Shown in pieces: positions 5,706 through 11,377 of a stretch of DNA of 11,377 nucleotides. The stretch's first letter is position 1; the number at the start of each line of letters is the position of its first letter. Below the pieces are notes generated by a model. That model did no database searches and had not been told where the DNA came from. It saw only the letters and a list, made by a program, of their open reading frames with translations. The stretch spans positions 1 to 11,377 of the forward strand of contig CALJMB010000340.1 of NCBI GenBank assembly GCA_937982515.1. The letters run 5' to 3'. Source of the DNA: an uncultured Balneolaceae bacterium (GTDB lineage Bacteria > Bacteroidota > Rhodothermia > Balneolales > Balneolaceae). The translations under genes and the position numbers were made by a program.

Positions 5706-8306
5706 ATGGAGGGCAATTTCTCAAGTAAAGTTCGTGACGTAATTCAGTTTAGCCGCGAAGAGGCCTTACGACTGGGACACGACTATATAGGAACCGAGCA
5801 TCTGATTCTTGGTATAGTACGCCTTGGCGAAGGGGTTGCGGTTAAGATCCTCAAAAATTTACATTGTGATTTATACAAACTAAAAAAAACAGTTGAAGAC
5901 ACGGTTCGAGGTACCGGCGGCTCTGTAACAGTGGGCAACATTCCATTAACCAAGCAAGCCGAAAAGGTACTACGTATAACCTATTTAGAAGCAAAACTAT
6001 ATAAAAGCGACACTATTGGTACAGAACATCTGTTACTGTCATTGTTGAGAGACGAAGAAAATATCGCTGCACAGATCCTACAGCAATTCAGTGTCTCCTA
6101 CGATGCTGTTCGTGAAGAACTGGATCTTATTATCTCAGGCAAATCGACTGACGATAGTACACAAGATGCTCGTTCTGTTTCTGCAAGTTTATCTTCATCA
6201 AAAGGTTCCAAATCATCCGGAAGCTCCAGAGAAAAGAAAATGGAAAAATCTAAAACACCTGTGCTTGATAATTTCGGCCGCGATTTGACACAGCTGGCCG
6301 AAGATGGAAAACTCGACCCTATCATCGGTCGGGAAAAAGAGATAGAGCGCGTGGCTCAGGTACTTAGCCGGCGCAAGAAAAACAACCCCGTGCTTATTGG
6401 TGAGCCCGGAGTGGGTAAAACAGCTATCGCTGAGGGACTGGCTTCGCGTATCATCGAACGAAAAGTATCCAGGGTACTCTTTGATAAGCGTGTAATTGCA
6501 CTTGACCTTGCCGCACTGGTAGCGGGTACCAAATACCGTGGCCAGTTTGAAGAACGTATGAAGGCGGTGATGAGCGAATTGGAAAAAACAGATGATGTCA
6601 TTCTGTTTATAGATGAGTTACATACTATAGTAGGGGCAGGCGGAGCCAGTGGTTCCCTCGATGCTTCGAATATGCTTAAGCCCGCTCTGGCACGGGGTGA
6701 AGTGCAGGCCATCGGTGCAACTACTCTCAATGAGTATCGCCAGTACATCGAAAAAGACGGGGCTCTGGAACGGCGTTTCCAGAAGATTATGGTTGAACCC
6801 ACTTCTACTGAAGAGACCCTTGAAATTCTTGAGCAGATTAAAGACAAGTATGAGAAGCACCACAGAGTAAAGTATTCAGCAGAAGCCATTGAAGGATGTG
6901 TACGGCTTACCGATCGCTATGTGACAGATCATTTCCTGCCTGACAAGGCTATCGATGCGTTAGATGAGGCCGGCGCCCGGGTGCACCTGTCGAACATCAC
7001 CGTTCCCCAACACATTATTGACCTCGAAGAAGATATAGAAAAGACTAGTAATGAAAAGAATTCGATGGTCAAGAAACAGCGCTTTGAAGAAGCCGCACGG
7101 TTGAGGGACAAAGAAAAACGGCTGATGGAAGAGCTGGAAACAGCCCAGAAAGAGTGGGAAATAGAGTCTGAAGATATCGTATATGATGTTGATGCTGAAG
7201 ACGTTGCTAAAGTTGTTGCCATGATGAGCGGGGTACCGGTCAATAAGATCAGCCAAAGCGAAGGGAAGAAACTGCTCAAAATGAAGGAAGAGCTGTCTAA
7301 ACAGATCATTGGCCAGGATGAGGCTGTCATAAAGCTGACAAAGTCTATCCAGCGTACCCGCGCCGGACTCAAAGACCCGACCCGGCCCATCGGTTCGTTC
7401 ATTTTCCTCGGTCCTACAGGTGTTGGAAAAACCGAAATGGCCAAAGTGCTGGCCAGGTATCTGTTCGATAAAGAAGAAGCACTGATTCGTATCGATATGA
7501 GTGAGTACATGGAAAAATTCTCCGTATCACGCCTCGTAGGTGCCCCTCCCGGCTATGTAGGATATGAAGAAGGTGGCATCCTTACAGAAAAAGTTCGTCG
7601 CAAGCCATACAGTGTGGTACTGCTCGACGAAATTGAAAAAGCGCACCCGGATGTGTTTAACATTCTGTTGCAAGTGCTCGATGACGGCATCCTGACCGAC
7701 AGCCTCGGGCGTAAGGTAGATTTCAGGAATACCATCATCATCATGACGTCCAATATCGGGGCCAGAGATATACGCAACCTTGGAAAGGGTATCGGCTTTT
7801 CACCATCTGACAGTACCTTCGACTACGAGAAGATGAAGACGACCATCCAGGATGCTCTCAAGAAAGTGTTTAACCCTGAGTTTCTGAACCGTATTGATGA
7901 TGTTATTACCTTCCGTCCGCTTGAAAAGGACGATATCTACCAGATCATAGATCTGCTGTCTGACGATCTCTTTGAGCGTATCCATAATCTCGGCTTTGAG
8001 GTTGAGGTTACCAAAGGCGCCAAGGATTTCTTGTCGGAAAAAGGATTTGATCAGAAGTACGGAGCACGCCCGCTTAAGCGCGCCATACAGAAATATGTAG
8101 AAGATCCCCTGGCTGAGGAAATTCTGAATTCGGATCACCCTGAAGGTTCATCCATCAGAATTAAGATGAACAAGTCCAGAGACGATCTTACATTTGAATG
8201 GGAGGAACCTGATACATCAGATAAAAAGAAGAAAACCTCCGCTGAAACCGGCGATGGCGAGAGTTCAGAAGGCAGCGAAGAAGCTACATCTGAAGCCAAA
8301 GCCTGA
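5706..8306 (+). CDS. clpC: ATP-dependent Clp protease ATP-binding subunit ClpC
   Basis: ClpC is a hexameric AAA+ unfoldase that feeds damaged or adaptor-delivered proteins to the ClpP peptidase. From ATG 5706 it has 866 residues, slightly longer than typical ClpC because of a tail rich in acidic and Ser residues after about 835. The N-domain has two repeats (about 2-70, 78-145), then a Ser-rich linker. D1 has Walker A GEPGVGKT (232-239), pore loop KYRG (276-279), Walker B ILFIDE (299-304) and arginine fingers 356-357. The middle region carries a UVR motif (about 456-473), diagnostic of ClpC rather than ClpB or ClpA. D2 has GPTGVGKT (569-576), GYVG (616-619), VVLLDE (637-642) and sensor-2 GAR (786-788). 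IGF at 696-698 is the ClpP-docking tripeptide. An in-frame TTG at 5700 would add two residues, but MEGNFS is the family start. It is a single-gene unit. Confidence 0.97.
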   Translation: MEGNFSSKVRDVIQFSREEALRLGHDYIGTEHLILGIVRLGEGVAVKILKNLHCDLYKLKKTVEDTVRGTGGSVTVGNIPLTKQAEKVLRITYLEAKLYKSDTIGTEHLLLSLLRDEENIAAQILQQFSVSYDAVREELDLIISGKSTDDSTQDARSVSASLSSSKGSKSSGSSREKKMEKSKTPVLDNFGRDLTQLAEDGKLDPIIGREKEIERVAQVLSRRKKNNPVLIGEPGVGKTAIAEGLASRIIERKVSRVLFDKRVIALDLAALVAGTKYRGQFEERMKAVMSELEKTDDVILFIDELHTIVGAGGASGSLDASNMLKPALARGEVQAIGATTLNEYRQYIEKDGALERRFQKIMVEPTSTEETLEILEQIKDKYEKHHRVKYSAEAIEGCVRLTDRYVTDHFLPDKAIDALDEAGARVHLSNITVPQHIIDLEEDIEKTSNEKNSMVKKQRFEEAARLRDKEKRLMEELETAQKEWEIESEDIVYDVDAEDVAKVVAMMSGVPVNKISQSEGKKLLKMKEELSKQIIGQDEAVIKLTKSIQRTRAGLKDPTRPIGSFIFLGPTGVGKTEMAKVLARYLFDKEEALIRIDMSEYMEKFSVSRLVGAPPGYVGYEEGGILTEKVRRKPYSVVLLDEIEKAHPDVFNILLQVLDDGILTDSLGRKVDFRNTIIIMTSNIGARDIRNLGKGIGFSPSDSTFDYEKMKTTIQDALKKVFNPEFLNRIDDVITFRPLEKDDIYQIIDLLSDDLFERIHNLGFEVEVTKGAKDFLSEKGFDQKYGARPLKRAIQKYVEDPLAEEILNSDHPEGSSIRIKMNKSRDDLTFEWEEPDTSDKKKKTSAETGDGESSEGSEEATSEAKA

Positions 8307-8331
8307 CACTCACTACACTAAATGCTAACTT

Positions 8332-8361
8332 AAAAAAGGCCTCTTACCGGAGGCCTTTTTT
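8332..8361. terminator. Strong bidirectional intrinsic terminator after clpC
   Basis: GGCCTC (8338-8343) pairs with GAGGCC (8350-8355) around loop TTACCG. The stem is flanked by A6 (8332-8337) and T6 (8356-8361), so both strands present a stem followed by U6. It lies 25 nt after the clpC stop and also serves the converging gene that ends at 8547. Confidence 0.93.
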
Positions 8362-8410
8362 ATTTATAGAAAGATATAAGACTGGCCGTGATCAACAGTT
8401 ACATAAAAGG

Positions 8411-8515
8411 GAACGCGGATACGGCGAATGGGGGCTGATAAGCACGGATAATACAATATGGGACCTCCTAGATCGTGATCTGCGAAGACCGGTCTCATCC
8501 GCCGTAACCGCGTTC
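8411..8515. repeat. 105-bp imperfect palindromic intergenic element
   Basis: The ends GAACGCGG (8411-8418) and CCGCGTTC (8508-8515) are perfect inverted repeats. The complementarity continues inward: TACGGCG (8420-8426) pairs with CGCCGTA (8500-8506), then ATG (8428-8430) with CAT (8496-8498), broken only by single mismatches. The centre is degenerate but keeps related words (CACGGAT near 8443, GATCGTGATC near 8471). The layout recalls the 'GAACGCGGAT...ATCCGCGTTC' palindromic intergenic repeats seen in many environmental bacteria. It codes for nothing visible and lies between the terminator and the 3' end of the minus-strand gene. It could fold into a long hairpin or be a non-autonomous mobile repeat. 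Confidence 0.7.
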
Positions 8516-8546
8516 TATAGAATCGACAAGAATGGATGAAGTAGTT

Positions 8547-9665
8547 CTAGAAGCTTGCTCTTATCTCAATTTGCCGGTTAGCTCCTTCCAGCCGGTACCG
8601 GCTCTTGCCTGTTCTTACCAGGTCATGCCTGATGGCTTTATTAAACCGGATTGGAGAACCTAAGCCTTTACGGGCAATTTGCCTCTTGCCCAAATGAATG
8701 GCATGAAATTCGATATTACTTGCGGCACCTGTTGATGGAGAGGAGTTGCCTGTCATCGCCAGGATAATTTCATCTTCAGGAAAGTACTGTGCGGCTATTA
8801 AGGGAGAACGCAGACTCGTGCTGCCCAGCCTTTCACCCTTAAGCACATCAAAAGCCAGTACCCTTTGGGTGGAAAGCAGTGTAATATATTCTGCACTTTC
8901 CGATAACCTGGCGTCCTTAATATCTTCAGCTGTCCTTATCACATTGAGTTCATTGCCGAAGCGATCCATAATCACTACCTCATCGTCGCTTCCGCTGCCT
9001 GCAGTCAACAGTATGATAAACTGCCCGTTATCTGAAACCACAACATCTTTAATGATTCTGCCCGGGTTGCTGTATATGTGCTCCAGTCTGTTGGAGGCAT
9101 TAAGTATCTGAGCCTGAGACCCCAGGCGGCCGTCTCTCTTTATCTGAGGATTGTAGATTACAATGGTCTGTGCCAGGGGATCCATAGCAACTTCAGAGAT
9201 GGCTTCCCCCCCTTTACTTTGGCTGCTGCTAGAAACCCTCGTTATGATTTGGCCAAAAGAGTTGTAAAATGAAAAGCCGGCGATATTACTGCGAACAAGC
9301 GCAGCTCCGGTGCCGGCTGGATAGATAGCGACAGAAGGATCGTCCGGGCTAAATTTCTCCACAGGAAAGGCCGCCAGAGTGTCTCCTTCCGAATCCATGA
9401 CTAATGCAATGTTTCCTCCGGCGGCAGATAAAAAGCCGACGACAGACAGATCCGGCGACACTCCGTAATCAAGAAAATCCCTTATAACAGTACCGGATGA
9501 AAAACTCACCCGGGTGTTACCAAAGGAAACGGGGCCTTCAGCCAAAATAAAAGCGGGGACATCATTCCCGGAAGCAGTTCCCTGAGCAGAGACATTCAGA
9601 GATTGGGCAGCCGCACCAAGAGGTAATGCCAGGCAAATAACTACTATAACATATCTGGTAAACAT
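8547..9665 (-). CDS. Secreted protein of unknown function, probable beta-propeller
   Basis: I do not recognise a named family. The 372-residue product starts with a clear Sec signal peptide: MFTRY, a hydrophobic core VIVVICLALPLG and an AAA-Q cleavage region near residue 20. There is no lipobox cysteine at the cleavage site, so it is probably periplasmic or exported rather than a lipoprotein. The mature part is almost all short beta-strand-like segments separated by turns, recurring roughly every 40-45 residues: VVGFLSAAGGNIALVMDSEGDTLAAF, QFIILLTAGSGSDDEVVIMDRFGNEL, YITLLSTQRVLAFDVLKGERL. This resembles WD40/YVTN-like propeller blades. No catalytic motif is seen. The ATG at 9665 is chosen because it gives an intact signal peptide; a weak AGAAAGA precedes it. 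It is divergent from the glycosyltransferase gene, and no functional link is shown. Confidence 0.8.
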   Translation of the reverse strand: MFTRYVIVVICLALPLGAAAQSLNVSAQGTASGNDVPAFILAEGPVSFGNTRVSFSSGTVIRDFLDYGVSPDLSVVGFLSAAGGNIALVMDSEGDTLAAFPVEKFSPDDPSVAIYPAGTGAALVRSNIAGFSFYNSFGQIITRVSSSSQSKGGEAISEVAMDPLAQTIVIYNPQIKRDGRLGSQAQILNASNRLEHIYSNPGRIIKDVVVSDNGQFIILLTAGSGSDDEVVIMDRFGNELNVIRTAEDIKDARLSESAEYITLLSTQRVLAFDVLKGERLGSTSLRSPLIAAQYFPEDEIILAMTGNSSPSTGAASNIEFHAIHLGKRQIARKGLGSPIRFNKAIRHDLVRTGKSRYRLEGANRQIEIRASF

Positions 9666-9863
9666 TCTTTCTGATTTTATCTGAAAAATTAGACCTTAAG
9701 AACGGAAATATTTCGAAGAGATGCATCCATCGGGCCTATCTATTATGTTCATTGTTTACGCTCAGATTTTCCGGGCTGTACGGATATATTTCCTTAAATT
9801 GCATCACACCTTTAATTGTGAGTTCTTCAGGCCAAAATTTAATAGTAACCTTTTTTACACACC
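9666..9863. other. Divergent intergenic region
   Basis: This 198-nt gap should hold promoters for both flanking genes. I found no box pair as good as those upstream of rpsT and clpC. A weak plus-strand candidate is TTGTGA (9816-9821) with TAATAG (9840-9845) at 18-nt spacing, very close to the glycosyltransferase start. CACA/TGTG (9806-9820) forms a small inverted repeat. Confidence 0.3.
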
Positions 9864-10823
9864 ATGTTCTACTCGGTGATAGTTCCAGTCTATAATCGTC
9901 CTGACGAGGTAAAAGAGCTTCTCGAAAGCCTCACTCATCAGACTTATAAAAAGTTTGAAGTATTAATTATCGAAGACGGCTCGCAGAATACCTGCAGGCA
10001 TATAGCCGAAGCATTTACCAGCAAATTGGATATCAGATACTATTACAAAGAAAACTCAGGACAAGGTTTCAGCCGTAACTATGGATTTGAGCGAGCTAAA
10101 GGAGATTATTTTATTGTATTTGATTCCGACTGCATTATTCCCCGGCATTACTTTTCAACGGTTGAGAACTATTTGAACAAGTCGCCTGTGGATGCCTTCG
10201 GCGGGCCAGACAGAGCGCACCCGTCGTTTACTCTTCTTCAAAAAGCTATTAGTTATTCCATGACATCTCCTTTCACTACCGGGGGAATCAGAGGGAATAA
10301 ACGCCATGCCGGTACCTTTCACCCGAGAAGTTTTAACATGGGAATTTCGAGAGAAGTTTTTGAACAGACGGGAGGATATAAAATTACGCGTATGGGAGAG
10401 GATATTGAGTTTAGTATTCGTATTCTTGAAGCGGGCTTTAAGTCGGCGCTTATTCCAGATGCCTACGTTTACCATAAGCGCAGAACCAGTTTGAGTCAAT
10501 TTTTCAAACAGCTTCATTTCTTTGGCAGAGCCCGGATAAATATTGGCCGCTTTTACCCCTCAGAAATCAAAGCGATTCATCTGCTTCCTTCTCTGTTTAC
10601 CCTGGCATTTTTATTTTACTTATCCACATTCTTTTGGAATCTCGAACTTTTCGTGCTCTTTACAGGAATATTATTCTCATTTTTGTTGCTCATAGTAATA
10701 GACTCTACATTTAAGAGTAGAAATTTTGCCGTTGGCATGTTAAGCGCAGTGACCTCTGTGGTTCAAATAACGGCATATGGAGCTGGTTTTCTTTCCGAAC
10801 TGAGGAAAAAAGTGCGGGAGTGA
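9864..10823 (+). CDS. Family 2 glycosyltransferase with C-terminal membrane segments
   Basis: This is a GT-A fold, inverting glycosyltransferase (GT2) that would move a sugar from a nucleotide-sugar donor to an acceptor at the inner membrane, such as a lipid-linked or surface glycan. The 319-residue product opens with the typical VIVPVYNRPDEVKELLESLTHQTYKKFEVLIIEDGS (5-40). DSD at 87-89 is the metal/UDP-binding DxD motif. GED (178-180) matches the acidic catalytic-base region, followed by HKRRTSLSQFFKQ (204-216). Hydrophobic stretches at about 238-256, 260-281 and perhaps 288-308 suggest two or three membrane helices, with a basic tail (RKKVRE). The ATG at 9864 gives the canonical start; no Shine-Dalgarno sequence is visible. 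The neighbours do not form a polysaccharide cluster, so the substrate cannot be inferred. Confidence 0.9.
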   Translation: MFYSVIVPVYNRPDEVKELLESLTHQTYKKFEVLIIEDGSQNTCRHIAEAFTSKLDIRYYYKENSGQGFSRNYGFERAKGDYFIVFDSDCIIPRHYFSTVENYLNKSPVDAFGGPDRAHPSFTLLQKAISYSMTSPFTTGGIRGNKRHAGTFHPRSFNMGISREVFEQTGGYKITRMGEDIEFSIRILEAGFKSALIPDAYVYHKRRTSLSQFFKQLHFFGRARINIGRFYPSEIKAIHLLPSLFTLAFLFYLSTFFWNLELFVLFTGILFSFLLLIVIDSTFKSRNFAVGMLSAVTSVVQITAYGAGFLSELRKKVRE

Positions 10824-10998
10824 ATATTCATAGTTAATTCAGATTGATTTGAGGGACTAAGTATCTTATATTTGACATCTTTCCGAAAGGCGGTGGCGGG
10901 CTTGAGCAGTATTGCCCGCAAGGTTGGTTCAAACAACTTGTTTGGCCTTCAGCCTTAAGGAATTAAGCGACAGATGTTTTTTTACTTTTTGTACAGAC
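10824..10998. other. Gap upstream of the tRNA genes with two small inverted repeats
   Basis: GCGGGC (10896-10901) and GCCCGC (10914-10919) form a 6-bp stem with a 12-nt loop. CAAACAA (10930-10936) and TTGTTTG (10938-10944) form a near-perfect palindrome. No U-run follows either, so a terminator for the glycosyltransferase gene is not clear. TTGACA at 10872-10877 has no matching -10 at normal spacing. The tRNA promoter could not be placed. Confidence 0.4.
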
Positions 10999-11072
10999 CG
11001 GGGAGTAGCGCAGTCCGGTAGCGCATTCGCTTTGGGAGCGAAGGGTCGCAGGTTCAAATCCTGTCTCCCCGA
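10999..11072 (+). tRNA. tRNA-Pro (anticodon UGG)
   Basis: The acceptor stem CGGGGAG (10999-11005) pairs with CTCCCCG (11065-11071), with discriminator A at 11072. The anticodon stem TTCGC/GCGAA encloses the loop TTTGGGA, giving anticodon TGG. The T arm carries GGTTCAAATCC. A C1-G72 first pair is the known proline identity feature in bacteria. The 3' CCA is not encoded. It decodes CCN proline codons. Confidence 0.96.
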
Positions 11073-11078
11073 CTTTTG

Positions 11079-11159
11079 GATTTATGATTGTTGAATAACG
11101 AATTATGATTTAAACGGCGGGCGGTTAACTCATAATTCAAAAATAATAAATCATAAATC
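11079..11159. repeat. Long hairpin in the tRNA-Pro/tRNA-Arg spacer
   Basis: The outer arms GATTTATGATT (11079-11089) and AATCATAAATC (11149-11159) pair perfectly over 11 bp. The inner arms 11100-11113 and 11125-11138 pair over 14 positions with one mismatch (GAATTATGA/TCATAATTC core). The loop is the GC-rich acggcgggcgg. The element fills nearly the whole spacer, starting 7 nt after the tRNA-Pro discriminator. It may be an intergenic repeat, a processing signal or a terminator-like structure. Confidence 0.75.
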
Positions 11160-11165
11160 AAATGA

Positions 11166-11239
11166 GCGCCCGTAGCTCAACTGGATAGAGCAATTGCCTT
11201 CTAAGCAATAGGTTACAGGTTCGAGTCCTGTCGGGCGTA
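11166..11239 (+). tRNA. tRNA-Arg (anticodon UCU)
   Basis: The acceptor stem GCGCCCG (11166-11172) pairs with CGGGCGT (11232-11238), including a terminal G-U pair, with discriminator A at 11239. The anticodon stem ATTGC/GCAAT encloses CTTCTAA, giving anticodon TCT. The D arm GCTCAACTGGATAGAGC and T arm GGTTCGAGTCC are canonical. No CCA is encoded. It reads AGA/AGG arginine codons. Confidence 0.96.
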
Positions 11240-11245
11240 CGATAG

Positions 11246-11291
11246 GATTTTCGATTGATGATTTTGATTCAACAATCATCAATCGAAAATC
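11246..11291. repeat. Perfect 18-bp inverted repeat in the tRNA-Arg/tRNA-Cys spacer
   Basis: GATTTTCGATTGATGATT (11246-11263) and AATCATCAATCGAAAATC (11274-11291) are exact reverse complements around the 10-nt loop TTGATTCAAC, which can itself add a TTG/CAA extension. As in the preceding spacer, it begins 7 nt after the tRNA discriminator base. There is no U-run after the stem. Confidence 0.85.
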
Positions 11292-11305
11292 ATCAGTCCA
11301 TATAG

Positions 11306-11376
11306 GGCGACATGGCCGAGTGGTTAGGCAGAGGTCTGCAAAACCTCGTACGGCGGTTCGAATCCGCCTGTCGCCT
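11306..11376 (+). tRNA. tRNA-Cys (anticodon GCA)
   Basis: The acceptor stem GGCGACA (11306-11312) pairs with TGTCGCC (11369-11375), with discriminator T at 11376, the known cysteine identity base U73. The anticodon stem GAGGT/ACCTC encloses CTGCAAA, giving GCA. The T arm carries GGTTCGAATCC. The gene is complete, but the window ends one base later, so further tRNAs of this cluster may follow. Confidence 0.96.
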
Positions 11377-11377
11377 C

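Noticed and set aside
6929..7510. Long minus-strand open frame inside clpC (193 codons)
   Set aside because: It is antisense to the conserved D1/D2 region of ClpC. The Ser/Leu-rich composition is typical of a shadow frame.
10872..10877. TTGACA as a -35 box for the tRNA genes
   Set aside because: No -10 box lies at 16-19 nt; the expected position is GC-rich (ggcggg).
11072..11072. tRNA 3' end as an integration attachment site
   Set aside because: No integrase gene and no direct repeat of a tRNA 3' end were seen in the window.
10912..11094. 60-codon frame running through tRNA-Pro
   Set aside because: The tRNA gene is unambiguous and the frame contains its whole sequence, so it is an artefact.
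11079..11291. The repeated hairpins near the tRNAs as a CRISPR array
   Set aside because: The two units differ in sequence, there are no regular spacers, and the units are separated by a tRNA gene.

Overview
This window looks like ordinary chromosome from a Bacteroidota/Balneolota-type bacterium. The evidence is a ClpC protein starting MEGNFS, the cmk-rpsA pair, a six-domain S1 protein with a long acidic N-terminal extension, and two promoter-like sites of the Bacteroidetes form TTG-N20-TAnnTTTG. Start signals are mixed: cmk and clpC have clear Shine-Dalgarno sequences, while rpsA, rpsT and the glycosyltransferase do not. The lineage is inferred from protein features and was not tested by search.

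Layout. Positions 1-238 are non-coding and hold a near-perfect 27-nt palindrome plus a second hairpin. A small unknown gene (239-496, +) faces the cmk-rpsA operon (3372 down to 593, -), and a terminator hairpin lies between them. Divergent from cmk is rpsT (ribosomal protein S20), followed 14 nt later by gpmI (phosphoglycerate mutase, TTG start). A roughly 400-nt non-coding stretch carries a tandem repeat, a distant inverted repeat, a candidate promoter and a leader hairpin. It leads into clpC (5706-8306), which ends at a strong bidirectional terminator. A 105-bp palindromic repeat element follows. Then come a secreted, probably beta-propeller protein of unknown role (9665 to 8547, -) and a divergent membrane-anchored family 2 glycosyltransferase (9864-10823, +). 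The window closes with three tRNA genes: Pro(UGG), Arg(UCU) and Cys(GCA). The two tRNA spacers each hold a long hairpin starting exactly 7 nt after the upstream tRNA.

Most genes here are housekeeping: translation (S1, S20, tRNAs), CMP phosphorylation (Cmk), glycolysis (GpmI) and protein quality control (ClpC). I see no defence system, phage, CRISPR array or biosynthetic cluster, and nothing that amounts to a new multi-gene system. The items most worth a second look are the 8411-8515 repeat element, the hairpins between the tRNA genes, an ATG-less reading frame just upstream of cmk, the unknown 85-residue protein, and the matching promoter candidates.
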